Assembly: GCA_905182985.1 (NCBI GenBank)
Contig: CAJJDN010000004.1
Location: 1-64,000, forward strand
Length of the DNA: 64,000 nucleotides
Direction of reading: 5' to 3'
Source: Paramecium sonneborni
Taxonomy: Eukaryota > Ciliophora > Oligohymenophorea > Peniculida > Parameciidae
Below are positions 24,098 through 35,211 of the stretch, in pieces. The translations under genes and the position numbers were made by a program. Under the pieces are notes generated by a model. That model was not told the origin of the DNA, made no database searches, and saw only the letters and a program-made list of their open reading frames with translations. The first letter of the stretch is position 1, and each line of letters starts with the position of its first letter.

Positions 24098-24664
24098 TTA
24101 CAAGAAATCTGTTTAAGAAAATTTATCCGTTTAAATTCGGATTTTCCACTTCCTATGCTGAAATAATTGCTTCAAGTAAGGCTAATAGAGTTTAAGATGT
24201 GGGTAGTTTGAAAGAATTATTGGCTTCAATTTATTAAACGAAACCTTATTTATATTGCATTATATTTAACTAAGTTGGACATCCATAGTATATATTGTAT
24301 TAACATAGCTATTCATCAGTTAATGAAATGTATAATTAAATTTCAAATCAATTTGTTGGTTACAAATTTTATAGGATTAATGTTGATAATCTAGATAAGA
24401 CAGCTTAATACTTTGGAATTAAAGTAAACATATTCATAAATCATATAGAATCCTCCCATTTCACTAATATATGGTCAAGGCTCCCCATTAGCTAAGCATA
24501 TTGGTTTAGGAAGAAAAAATCTATAAATTAAATTAGAGGCATCATAAAATCTAATCCATAATACTGATTTCATACCAGGAACAGAATAATGGGAAGGTCC
24601 ATAAGATTTATGGAAAGCTAATTATGAAGATGAATAAGAGCCATTTGATTATTTTGCCCGTTGA
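24094..24664 (+). CDS. Thioredoxin-fold-like protein without CxxC, probably mitochondrial
   Basis: ATG at 24094 and TGA at 24662, with a 25-nt intron near 24425 restoring frame (546 coding nt, 181 aa). The first 20 residues (MITRNLFKKIYPFKFGFSTS) look like a mitochondrial leader. The middle reads as a thioredoxin-like unit (LASIYQTKPYLYCIIFNQ ... FYRINVDNLDKTAQYFGIKN-P), where the usual CxxC segment is replaced by NQVGHPQYI. The C-terminus is acidic and aromatic (GPQDLWKANYEDEQEPFD). The fold is inferred from the VDNLDKTAQYFGI pattern. No redox activity is expected. Exact role unknown. Confidence 0.7.
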
Positions 24665-24797
24665 TTCATTAGATCATGCATAAAATAATAATTATTACCT
24701 TCTTTATTTTTTGTATATCAATAGAACCCATTGAATTCATCCTTTATTGCATTATCCCATCAATTTATGAATCTAAACTTTTGTGATTTATCATCAG

Positions 24798-24868
24798 GCA
24801 CTGTTAGTATAAGGGTAGTATTCAAGGTTGCCATCCTTGTGACACGAGTTCGAGTCTCGTACAGTGCA
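24798..24868 (+). tRNA. tRNA-Gly (GCC)
   Basis: A complete cloverleaf: acceptor gcactgt pairs with acagtgc, with a discriminator A. The anticodon stem caagg/ccttg encloses loop ttgccat with anticodon GCC. The T arm is acgag-ttcgagt-ctcgt. No intron and no encoded CCA. A run of T (gcaattttttta) follows and would stop RNA polymerase III. Confidence 0.96.
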
Positions 24869-25659
24869 ATTTTTTTATTTTTATAAATTATTGTTATACT
24901 ATTAATATAATTTCACAATATTCTTTGGGTAGCTACATATTATATGCATTTTAAAAACAATGGCTAAAATTTTTACTTTTCTTAGGTGAGAATTTCAGAT
25001 ACTATGTTTTCATATCTTCTCTTAATAAACCTAAAAATGAGGGATGCATTAATGTTATTTTTAGATCCCTATTATAGGTATACTGAATATGCTATCAGGT
25101 TTAAGTAAACGATAGTTATTGAGCAATTGCTAAAATCGTTAGGGGTTAGATACTAAATTAAATTGAAGATGCATCCTAAAATTAGTTTAGTTATTGGATA
25201 TTAGTTAAATATAAAAAAGACAAATTAAATAAACAATAAATTTTAATAAATTAGGTGATACTTACGCATACTAAAATCTGTAATTTTAATCATTAATTAG
25301 AAAGAAATCAAAATCATTAAATGTTAAGGATTCTTTCTAACTAAAATATATTAATGAAAATTACTTCACATTAGCATAAACAATACTTATAGCTATAAAT
25401 TATCAATAATATATGAAACAAAAGACATATGGTTTTTTTTTGTATGGATGTGTATCTATGCAAAATGATTCTAAAAGTTTAGAAGTTAATCAATGTTGGT
25501 ATATTAATTGATTAATTGTAGAGATTGTAGAAATAAATATAACTAACAATTATAAGAGTAGAGTAAAAATGTTAAGAATAATAATAAAATAATTTTATTC
25601 AGTTATTTTAAGTGGGTTTGAAAAAAAATATCGTTTTTGTTTAAGTGATTAATAAATAA
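24869..25659. other. Gap between tRNA-Gly and the protease array
   Basis: About 790 bp. Plus-strand fragments (around 24985-25110 and 25083-25257) look mildly coding but give no recognisable family and are broken by TGA; they may be relics. A TTTTTGT...AAGTGATT element just before the protease ATG resembles one upstream of the trichocyst gene at 39723. Confidence 0.35.
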
Positions 25660-27013
25660 ATGAAATTGGTATTAGGTTTGACCATCCTATTGGCATTAGG
25701 CAGTTGTGCTTCTTTCTTGGAAGAACAACAACCAATGGAAAATAAAATATATAAGATTAAGTTGGATAGAACAGAATCATAGGCAAGAAAATCATTATTT
25801 GATTTTATTACAACAAGTTAATAATACAGAAAGAGTTCAGACTTGTTGGGAGAATCAGATATTGAGATGACATAGACAAAATAAAAGGAATCAATAAAAT
25901 TATACAACTTTAAGAATACTTAATATACAGGAGAGATTGGATTAGGTGGTTAGGATAACAAATTCAAGGTATAAGTATAATTTATGTTAGGTTATCTTTG
26001 ATACAGGATCTGCTAATATTTGGTTAAATTCAGCAAGATGTAATGATTATGGATGTAAAAATCATAAGCAATATGATGGTTCAAAGAGTTCAACTTATGA
26101 ACATTTAGGTTATGATTTAGATGTAGAATTCGGAACAGGAGAATTGATGGGAGAAGTATATAAAAATAGCATAAATTATTAGATTAATGCTGATACTGCA
26201 TATGTTGGTGGAGTAAAGATTGCTAAATAAGAATTTGCAGAAATAGTAAGAGAGAATGGTGATGTATTTGCATAATCAGATTTTGATGGTATTGTTGGAT
26301 TAGCATATCCAACAATGGCTGCTTATAATTTCAACCCATTATTTGATAACATTATGCAATAGAAATTATTAGACAGAAACGTGTTTTCTTTCTATTTTTC
26401 AAGATAAGAAGGTTCTAGATCATCTGAGTTAACATTGGGTGGTTGGGATAATGATCATTTCACTGGAGATTTACATTTCCATAATGTTGTTAATAAATAT
26501 TATTGGTTATTGGATGCTGATAATATTTTAGTCAATGATAAAGATGTAGGACTTTGTAAACATGGATGTAAAGTAGTTGCTGATACTGGTACTTCATTAT
26601 TAACTGGTCCATCAGAAGCTTTATATGATTTACTTGGTATTCCTTTATTTTAATTTTAGATACCTTGAACATTGATGAAAACTGTAGTAACGTTAAGGAA
26701 TTACCAAAATTAACATTTGTTTTAGATGGTATTAAATATGATTTGGATGCTAATGATTATGTGATGAAAATAGATTCTTAAGGAAATGAAGTATATATAA
26801 TATTCATTAATTTAGGTTGCTTATGATACCTTTGCTAGTACTGATAGTTTTGTAGAAATGGGAGCAAATTGCCAATGTGTTGGATCATTTATGCCTTTAG
26901 ATATTCCATCACCTTAAGGACCAGCCTGGATTTTAGGTGATACTTTCCTTAGCAAATTTTATTCTGTCTACGATAGAGATAATGATAGAGTTGGTTTTGC
27001 TAGATCAAAATGA
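25660..27013 (+). CDS. Pepsin-like aspartyl protease (A1 family), complete copy 1
   Basis: Starts [19 protein letters not shown], a clear signal peptide, then a propeptide of about 70 residues. Both catalytic motifs are present: FDTGSANIW and [11 protein letters not shown]. Also seen are the flap-region Tyr neighbourhood, [10 protein letters not shown] and the C-terminal [15 protein letters not shown] typical of pepsins/cathepsin D. Introns at 25969-25990 (22 nt), 26637-26659 (23 nt) and 26791-26815 (25 nt) give 1284 coding nt, 427 aa. It should be secreted or routed to phagolysosomes. First of three tandem copies. Confidence 0.95.
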
Positions 27014-27019
27014 TTCATA

Positions 27020-27020
27020 N
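27020..27020. other. Single-n scaffold gap inside the protease array
   Basis: One n placed 7 bp after the stop codon of copy 1. The sequence resumes inside the next copy. Confidence 0.95.
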
Positions 27021-27021
27021 A

Positions 27022-28141
27022 ATAAAATTATACAACTTTAAGAATACATAATATACAGGAGAGATTGGATTAGGTGGTTAAGATAACAAATTTAAGGTAT
27101 AAGTATAATTTATGTTAGGTTATTTTTGATACAGGATCTGCTAATATTTGGTTAAATTCAGCAAGATGTAATGATTATGGATGTAAAAATCATAAGCAAT
27201 ATGATGGTTCAAAGAGTTCAACTTATGAACATTTAGGTTATGATTTAGATGTAGAATTCGGAACAGGAGAATTGATGGGAGAAGTATATAAAAATAGCAT
27301 AAATTATTAGATTAATGCTGATACTGCATATGTTGGTGGAGTAAAGATTGCTAAATAAGAATTTGCAGAAATAGTAAGAGAGAATGGTGATGTATTTGCA
27401 TAATCAGATTTTGATGGTATTGTTGGATTAGCATATCCAACAATGGCTGCTTATAATTTCAACCCATTATTTGATAACATTATGCAATAGAAATTATTAG
27501 ACAGAAATGTGTTTTCTTTCTATTTTTCAAGATAAGAAGGTTCTAGATCATCTGAGTTAACATTGGGTGGTTGGGATAATGATCATTTCACTGGAGATTT
27601 ACATTTCCATAATGTTGTTAATAAATATTATTGGTTATTGGATGCTGATAATATTTTAGTCAATGATAAAGATGTAGGACTTTGTAAACATGGATGTAAA
27701 GTAGTTGCTGATACTGGTACTTCATTATTAACTGGTCCATCAGAAGCTTTATATGATTTACTTGGTATTCCTTTATTTTAATTTTAGATACCTTGAACAT
27801 TGATGAAAACTGTAGTAACGTTAAGGAATTACCAAAATTAACATTTGTTTTAGATGGTATTAAATATGATTTGGATGCTAATGATTATGTGATGAAAATA
27901 GATTCTTAAGGAAATGAAGTATATATAATATTCATTAATTTAGGTTGCTTATGATACCTTTGCTAGTACTGATAGTTTTGTAGAAATGGGAGCAAATTGC
28001 CAATGTGTTGGATCATTTATGCCTTTAGATATTCCATCACCTTAAGGACCAGCCTGGATTTTAGGTGATACTTTCCTTAGCAAATTTTATTCTGTCTACG
28101 ATAGAGATAATGATAGAGTTGGTTTTGCTAGATCAAAATGA
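27022..28141 (+). CDS. Pepsin-like aspartyl protease, copy 2 (5' missing)
   Basis: Resumes at residues IKLYNF, so the signal peptide and most of the propeptide are lost in the n gap. Everything else matches copy 1: the same three introns, both DTG motifs and the same stop. Differences from copy 1 that I can see in the exons are third-base changes (TAG/TAA Gln, TTC/TTT Phe, ATC/ATT Ile, AAC/AAT Asn, ACT/ACA Thr). The catalytic part is intact, so this is probably a real gene broken only by the assembly. Confidence 0.88.
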
Positions 28142-28147
28142 TTCATA

Positions 28148-28336
28148 NNNNNNNNNNNNNNNNNNNNNNNNNNNNNNNNNNNNNNNNNNNNNNNNNNNNN
28201 NNNNNNNNNNNNNNNNNNNNNNNNNNNNNNNNNNNNNNNNNNNNNNNNNNNNNNNNNNNNNNNNNNNNNNNNNNNNNNNNNNNNNNNNNNNNNNNNNNNN
28301 NNNNNNNNNNNNNNNNNNNNNNNNNNNNNNNNNNNN
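28148..28336. other. Assembly gap of 189 n
   Basis: Run of n between protease copies 2 and 3. It hides the 5' end of copy 3. Confidence 0.98.
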
Positions 28337-29486
28337 GAGATGACATAGACAAAATAAAAGGAATCAATAAAATTATACAACTTTAAGAATACATAATATA
28401 CAGGAGAGATTGGATTAGGTGGTTAAGATAACAAATTTAAGGTATAAGTATAATTTATGTTAGGTTATTTTTGATACAGGATCTGCTAATATTTGGTTAA
28501 ATTCAGCAAGATGTAATGATTATGGATGTAAAAATCATAAGCAATATGATGGTTCAAAGAGTTCAACTTATGAACATTTAGGTTATGATTTAGATGTAGA
28601 ATTCGGAACAGGAGAATTGATGGGAGAAGTATATAAAAATAGCATAAATTATTAGATTAATGCTGATACTGCATATGTTGGTGGAGTAAAGATTGCTAAA
28701 TAAGAATTTGCAGAAATAGTAAGAGAGAATGGTGATGTATTTGCATAATCAGATTTTGATGGTATTGTTGGATTAGCATATCCAACAATGGCTGCTTATA
28801 ATTTCAACCCATTATTTGATAACATTATGCAATAGAAATTATTAGACAGAAACGTGTTTTCTTTCTATTTTTCAAGATAAGAAGGTTCTAGATCATCTGA
28901 GTTAACATTGGGTGGTTGGGATAATGATCATTTCACTGGAGATTTACATTTCCATAATGTTGTTAATAAATATTATTGGTTATTGGATGCTGATAATATT
29001 TTAGTCAATGATAAAGATGTAGGACTTTGTAAACATGGATGTAAAGTAGTTGCTGATACTGGTACTTCATTATTAACTGGTCCATCAGAAGCTTTATATG
29101 ATTTACTTGGTATTCCTTTATTTTAATTTTAGATACCTTGAACATTGATGAAAACTGTAGTAACGTTAAGGAATTACCAAAATTAACATTCGTTTTAGAT
29201 GGTATTAAATATGATTTGGATGCTAATGATTATGTGATGAAAATAGATTCTTAAGGAAATGAAGTATAAATAATTTTAATCAATTTAGGTTGCTTATGAT
29301 ACCTTTGCTAGTACTGATAGTTTTGTAGAAATGGGAGCAAATTGCCAATGTGTTGGATCATTTATGCCTTTAGATATTCCATCACCTTAAGGACCAGCCT
29401 GGATTTTAGGTGATACTTTCCTTAGCAAATTTTATTCTGTCTACGATAGAGATAATGATAGAGTTGGTTTTGCTAGATCAAAATGA
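28337..29486 (+). CDS. Pepsin-like aspartyl protease, copy 3 (5' missing)
   Basis: Starts in the propeptide at EMTQTKQ, directly after the n run, and reads through both DTG motifs to TGA at 29484. Exon differences from copies 1 and 2 appear synonymous (for example ACA TTC GTT versus ACA TTT GTT). The third intron keeps its 25-nt length but differs at several bases, which shows that this is a separate locus. It converges with the alveolin gene, stop codons 73 bp apart. Confidence 0.9.
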
Positions 29487-29559
29487 TTCATATTATTATC
29501 ATCAAATACACATCTTAAGAATAATTATTATAAATAATAATTGCTTATTTATAATATCA

Positions 29560-30719
29560 TCATGCATACTTAGGACTTTATCCTGGCTTTTGTAATTAAC
29601 CAACAGCTTATTATTGTAATTAAGGTTAAACATTTCCTGTTGCTCCTGGATATACTTATTACCATCCAGTTGAATATTATTAAGTTGTTGTTGTAACTTA
29701 TCCATAACCAGGTTAAGCATATGTTGTAGCTGGTAAATAAGCTGAATTCTATGTCACCTAACCATATGTTGTAATTGGAGTTGTATAAGCTTAATTCACA
29801 AATTAAGAAGTTGTAACTGGACCTGCTACATATTGACTCTAAGTGGTTGGTACATATTGGGTTGTTGATTAAGCATATTAAATTGGGGATGAAGTTGTTT
29901 ATGCATATTGAATTGGTTATTAGATGGTTTATGTATATTGAATTGGTTATTAGACAGTTTATGTATATTGAATTGGTTATTAGACAGTTTATGTATATTG
30001 AATAGGTTATTATACAGTTTATGTATATTAAATTGGTTATTAGACAGTTTATGTATATTGAACTGGGGCTGCTACTAAAATTAAATATAAATAAAATTTA
30101 TTTACCTTAATATTATTGTGTTGTTTAGATTTATTAATAATCGACTGGTGTTTAGATGACACTCTATTTTGTCACTGCTTGATACTCTGTTCTCTCTTTT
30201 ATTGTTTCAACTGGTACGTATTCTGCGTTTAATTAATACAATATCAATACCAATGTATTTCTCCTATATTACTTAAGGAATATGCTCAGTAACATATTCA
30301 ACTGCATAATAGTCAGTAATCTTTCTCTCTCTTGGCACATATTCAACCACTTCTTAAGTCACATACTCGGTAACTTCTTTTGTGTATGGAATATATTCAA
30401 TTCGAGATTCCCCCTTGATTGCCTATACAATAATTATATTTATTCTTACATTCCCTTATGTAACAACTGGCCCACTTGATTGTATCAACCCTTATTATTA
30501 AACATATGCTGGTTGCTACAAATATTGAGGATTTTAAATTAATCCTGTCTGTTAAAGTGATAAGGGTTAACCCAAAACACCTGGCTGAATTTATGAGCTG
30601 GCTGGAACCCAATTTTATTAAGCTCCATATGTTTCTGGTACTTATTATTATGTAGTTGCTGGTAATTGTGATGGTGTTGCCTTCTAAGCTGGAAGTTATG
30701 ATGGACGAGGATTGTTCAT
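29560..30719 (-). CDS. Alveolin-like cortical protein with C-terminal decapeptide repeats
   Basis: ATG at 30719 (MNNPRPSQLPAQK), TGA at 29560-29562. Introns of 27, 28 and 31 nt give 1074 coding nt, 357 aa. The Gln/Pro-rich head (about 85 residues) is followed by an alveolin-type core of valine/tyrosine/charged short repeats: IEYIPYTKEVTEYV, EVVEYVPRERKITDYY, EYVPVETIKERTEY. The tail has five QYTQT[V/I]QQPI decapeptides and two degenerate ones, then a Gln/Tyr/Pro-rich end. Alveolins form the membrane skeleton beneath the alveolar sacs of ciliates and relatives, so a cortical location is expected. Confidence 0.9.
29905..30065 (-). repeat. 30-bp coding tandem repeat in the alveolin tail
   Basis: Five nearly identical 30-bp units (forward sense aattggttattagacagttt...) encode QYTQT[V/I]QQPI on the minus strand. 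On the plus strand they contain TGA, so they do not code that way. Confidence 0.9.
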
Positions 30720-30971
30720 TAAATCTTAATTTATTTATTTTTAATTATTCATCAAATGAATATTTTCAGATATTAATTATATCAATCTTTTCATTAATAA
30801 TACTCATTTATTTTCTATTCTCTTTTCTTAATTTTCTTTATTCATTTTCATAATCATTATATATCTCAACTATAAATATAAATAGTTATTGTTATCTTCG
30901 AACTAAATTTTAACTTAAATTAATTTTTTAATGTAAATTATATTCACTCATTCAAAATAATTAATTTTTTA

Positions 30972-31559
30972 TCATTATATTTCATTTTCAAAATAAATAA
31001 ACCCTGGAGTATATATTAAACGCTTTTCATCTGGAGTATCTTATGTTTAAACTAAACTTAAATTTAAGTATTGTTTAAATAACTATTTCATGTGTTCTTC
31101 TGGCTTTTTATTTACAAAAACTTCTTTAATTTCCAAATTATACTTAAATTACAATTACGAAATCAATGTAGTGAAACTGTATATTATCTGACTATGAATT
31201 TCATTATAAAACTCTTCACTAAATGAATTTATAATCTCTTCATTCAATTCATATCTATAATCATTATTTCCTAATTTATATCTATTCTTTTTAAATAAAG
31301 TATCGTTTAGCTATTTAAAATATGGTAGCATATTAGTATCAAAGCATAATGGTAATTTATTAATTGGTTAAGTATATTCAAACTTTTTAATTCTTTAAAA
31401 TATAGGTATTTTATTAAATTTGTGTAATTGTAAATATTTGTAGAATTTATCTTAACAATCTAAATAGTTTAAAGGGTATCCAATTCCTATTAAAAATGGA
31501 GTTTCATTTGGCAATTTAAGAATTATATTAGTGAAATTATGTTTATTAATATATAACAT
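30972..31559 (-). CDS. Unknown protein, 195 aa
   Basis: ATG at 31559 (MLYINKHNFTNIILKLPNE), TGA at 30972-30974, 196 codons without intron. Even composition with many Tyr, Phe and Asn, no signal peptide, no transmembrane helix and no low-complexity stretch, so a globular protein is likely (PFLIGIGYPLNYLDCQDKF; RYELNEEIINSFSEEFYNEI). The end reads RLIYTPGFIYFENEIQ. I do not recognise the family. The start codon is only 8 bases from that of the divergent HIT gene. Confidence 0.75.
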
Positions 31560-31567
31560 TTTTTTTA

Positions 31568-31948
31568 ATGAGATCTATCTGTTACTCATTCTCAACAATA
31601 TTTGATAAAATTATAAAAAGATAGATACCTGCAAAAATAATATATGAAGATAAACATGTAAGTCATCATCAATTTATATTTAAGTGCTTAGCATTTGAAG
31701 ATATAAATCCTAAAGCAAAAATACATGTATTAGTCATACCAAAAGAACATTTAGATAGATTATCAAATGCAACAGAATAGCATATTAATCTTTTAGGAAA
31801 TCTGATGTATGCTGTAAATAGAGTTGGGAGACAATTACAATTAGAAGGTTATAGAGTTGTAATAAATGACGGATAGAAAGGAGGTTAAACAGTATTTCAT
31901 TTACACGCTCATATATTGAGTGGAGAAAATTTACCTGGTTTTGAATGA
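31568..31948 (+). CDS. HIT-family nucleotide-binding hydrolase (HINT type)
   Basis: ATG at 31568 (MRSICYSFSTIFDKIIKRQI) to TGA at 31946. One 27-nt intron (GTAAGT...TTTAAG, near 31657) is inferred because its removal restores the family sequence IIYEDKHCLAFEDINPKAKI; it is also a multiple of three and TGA-free, so the frame does not demand it. The histidine triad is HLHAHIL, preceded by VINDGQKGGQTVFH. The 117-aa length equals HINT/HIT phosphoramidases, which cleave AMP-linked amines. The short N-terminal extension could be a weak mitochondrial leader. Confidence 0.95.
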
Positions 31949-31963
31949 AGAAAAAATAATAAA

Positions 31964-33105
31964 TCATTCAATATACTATTCTAAAATTCCTTATTCCCAT
32001 TTTGCTTAAATGATTTTACCCTCAAGAGTTTAGAATTGACCTTCTCCATGAATCATTCCATCATCGAATTGACCAGTATATTTTTCTCTGTTTGAGAGTA
32101 TTAATGTACCTTATCCATGCATTTTACCACCCTCAAATTCACCTATTAATTAATAATTGATAATACCTTCATAAGATAACCATCCATTTCCAATATTTGT
32201 CATATTAGTGTAATCATAAGGATCTTCTAATTCTTCAATCTATAAATTATTTAATTTTCCATCACCCTCGTAAAAATTATCTTTCCAATATCCAGCATAA
32301 ACTTCTTGACCTTCACTATCAGTTAAAATTCCAAAACCATTTCTAGTTTATGGAGGATAACCTTAACCTCTATAAATATAACCATCTTCATATTATAAAG
32401 CCAATTCTATTAATTAATAATATTTTATTACCTTCAGGTTCATTATTCACTTCTTCATTTTCTAATTATTATGGTGGTGGTGTTTGTTGTTTTTTAGGTT
32501 AAATTTCTTATTATTCATGAACTTGTTTATTTGGAGTTTTATTTTGTTGCTATGTTTATTGTTGTGTTGGTTATATTTCATGATCTTACTTTTTTTTGGG
32601 TTACTATTGTTAGATTTAACCATTTTAAGGTAAAGGTTTGATGGGTTAAGGTAAAGATGTAGATTCTAAGATAGTTAGAAAATGGATTACTTTGTTAAGG
32701 TAAATGTGATTATTATTAAATATTGTTTTTATTAATTCTTTCCATCACTTATTCATAAGTTAAAAATCCAGGTCTTGTTGGTGATTATAATTGCTATTAT
32801 GAAGGTGGTTTATATTATGGTGGTTATTATTATTATGATTGCATGAGTTGATTTCTAGCAGGTGATGCAAATCCTCTCATTGGACTTTGAAAATTCTTAT
32901 TTGGAGATTGAATAGTTTAGCTTGCCATAGGATGAGCTGTTGGCATATTGACTTTTGGAATTGGATATCCATTATAGGATTAATAGAGAGCTGATTATGG
33001 ATAGTATTAAGGTGCATAAGGTTGATAATATTAAGGAGGTCTGTATTGTGGTGGTTGATACACTGGACGAGGATAGTATTATTATCTGCCGTAAGGATAA
33101 TACAT
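31964..33105 (-). CDS. MORN-repeat protein with Gln/Pro-rich N-terminus
   Basis: ATG at 33105 (MYYPYGRQQYYPRPVYQ), TGA at 31964-31966; two 25-nt introns give 1092 coding nt, 363 aa. The first 200 residues are Gln/Pro/Tyr rich and disordered. The C-terminal 150 residues contain MORN-type repeats: YIYRGQGYPPQTRNGFGIL, EVYAGYWKDNFYEGDGKL, LIGEFEGGKMHGQGTLIL, KYTGQFDDGMIHGEGQF. MORN repeats bind lipids or act as scaffolds for membrane-associated structures. Its stop lies 15 bp past the HIT gene stop, with convergent transcription. Confidence 0.93.
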
Positions 33106-33279
33106 TAAAATTAAATTTCAAAATATATATCTTTCTTATTTTTGCTTATAATCAATTAATTCATCATATTAACATTTTATTGCATTTATTTTCCTTGTAA
33201 AATATCAATTTAAAATCTTTATATTACATTAACAAATTAAAGAGTGTTTTAATTTTTTAATTATATCGTTAATTTTAAC

Positions 33280-35211
33280 ATGTACAGAAGATAAAACACA
33301 ACAAGAAAATAAATAGATCATTATAGCTATCTCTTAAATGAAGAGATTGGAAGAGGATTCAGTAGCAAGGTATATAAGGGGAAGGATGATGTATCATAAG
33401 AAGCAGTGGCTGTTAAAGTGATTGATATGAAAATGATCAAATAATCAATTCACTCGTAATTATTAAAAAATGAAATCAATGCTCTTCGTTCATTCAATAG
33501 TAAACATATAATGAAATTGCATGATGTCTTTTAAACATAAAATAATACCTATATAATTACAGAATATTGTGATTCTGGAGATCTAAATAATTATATTCGT
33601 AAAAGAGGAAGATTAGATGAATAGGAAGCAATAAAAATATTATAATGTGTAGTTTCTGCAATAGTAGAAATGAATAAAAAAGGTTTTATCCATAGAGACA
33701 TAAAACCTGCTAACATATTAATTGATCATTCAATTCCGAAATTGGCTGATTTTGGTTTTGCTGTTCCTTTGCATGAAGCAAGAGTTCAAGGCAGAAATTT
33801 CAATGTTGGAACTCCTCTATATATGAGTCCTTAAGCTTTAAGATAGTAAGGACATACAGAATAGGGAGATGTTTGGGCAGTTGGAGTTGTATTTTATGAA
33901 ATGTTATTTGGAAGAACTCCATTTAATGGATAATCAGAAGCAGCCTTAATTTCTAACATAATGAATTAATCATTACATTTGCCATCTCATCCATAAATCT
34001 CGTCTGCAGCTAAAGATTTTATTAGATAATGTTTAACTATTGATGATAACAGAAGAATGAGAGTACGTGATATGGCTAATCATTAGTTAATTAGATAAGC
34101 TATCTCACCTTCATTACCTCAATAATAACAATAATAATAACAATAACAATAATATTAAAGATAATAATAACAAAGATAAGCTATCACTCCTCCTCCTAAT
34201 GAATAATAATAATAATAAAGAGTTAAACGATCATTAAGTTAAGGAGGTAAATAAGATATTAGATATAAAGATAATAAAGAAAACTATTGTCAATAAGTTA
34301 ATTAATAACCACAAAAACCTCCATAAGTTGATAATAATAATAAATAGCCCTTATAACCTACTTAATAGAATGTCTAAAGATCTACTAGTTAATAATAAGT
34401 TCAAAAACATTATATCAAACAAAAAACATAACCTGCTGAAGACATTAAAAATTTACCTATTTCTATTGAATGCAGACTTAATAATGACATTTTATTTACT
34501 CAAGTCAATTTTTGTAGATTCCTATATAAGTTCTCTTCCACTCTACTCTAATGCAAAGTTATTAATACTGAATTAAAGGATAAATTACTTTTTTTAATGG
34601 GCAAAAATATTGCCATCAAAATCACAAAACTTAATTCAATTACAGATAAAGAAAATACTTAACCTAATTACTTACAATTAGAAGATTTAACTTCTTATAA
34701 AAAAACTGATTCTTATCACAAATTTACTTAAGCTATTATTGAATATAATGAAAAATATATGAAATATTTTGATAAACTTCTTAAATTATGCAACTCTAAA
34801 TCAGGTATTATTATATATTTTAGTATTTTAGAACTTTAAAAAGATACAACATTTGTCTGTCTCTTAAACTAAGACTTTACAGAAACAGAAACATTTTATC
34901 GAATAACTCAATAATATATCAAATAAAGTTTGAATGAAATCAAAAACTACTTTAGATAACAAAACTTACAAAACATTAATCTCGATTCTCCTATCACAGA
35001 AGATGTAAATTAATAAAGTATTTAGATTCAATTGCCAGGACATATTTTATAAGTACTTAGCAATTATTATCTTTTACTTCAAAAAGCTATTGAATACTTG
35101 AAGGATTATAGGGGTTTTGTGAAATGTGCCCAAAAAGATTTAATGACTGATAAACCATAAGAAATTCTCACATATGGGATATTAGAATAATTAATGGTTA
35201 GATTGCTATGA
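33280..35211 (+). CDS. ULK/ATG1-like serine/threonine protein kinase
   Basis: ATG at 33280 (MYRRQNTTRKQIDHYSYLL), TGA at 35209; 644 codons, no intron needed. Kinase domain at about residues 20-275: glycine loop IGRGFSSKVYKG, VAVKVI lysine, HRDIKPANIL catalytic loop, DFGFA magnesium motif as in ULK kinases, GTPLYMSP activation segment. The usual APE glutamate is replaced by glutamine (SPQ), encoded by TAA. A poly-Gln/Pro linker (about 285-390) built largely from TAA codons follows, then a helical C-terminal region of about 230 residues compatible with a MIT-like domain. ULK/ATG1 kinases start autophagy. It is divergent from the MORN gene with 174 bp between starts. Confidence 0.94.
34113..34350 (+). 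repeat. Poly-glutamine tract made mostly of TAA codons
   Basis: Runs of caataataacaataa-type sequence encode the Gln-rich linker of the kinase. The tract is prone to slippage and to looking like non-coding microsatellite. Confidence 0.85.

Noticed and set aside
28065..28386. ORFs made largely of unknown residues across the n run
   Set aside because: They arise from reading through n bases and have no support.
29502..29720. Short minus-strand ORF starting MLNLVMDKLQQQ
   Set aside because: It is in a different frame from the alveolin C-terminus, which is well supported by repeats and splice lengths over the same bases.
29905..30065. Regular 30-bp repeats that could suggest a CRISPR-like array
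   Set aside because: The units abut without spacers and encode a decapeptide repeat in the alveolin gene; the genome is eukaryotic.
32955..33200. Plus-strand 81-aa ORF opposite the MORN gene start
   Set aside because: It is antisense shadow of the Gln/Pro-rich N-terminus, whose minus-strand frame is intact and spliced correctly.
34800..34830. Possible 19-nt or 27-nt intron in the ULK-like kinase C-terminal region
   Set aside because: The 19-nt version breaks the frame and the 27-nt version is not required; the unspliced frame reads straight to the stop.
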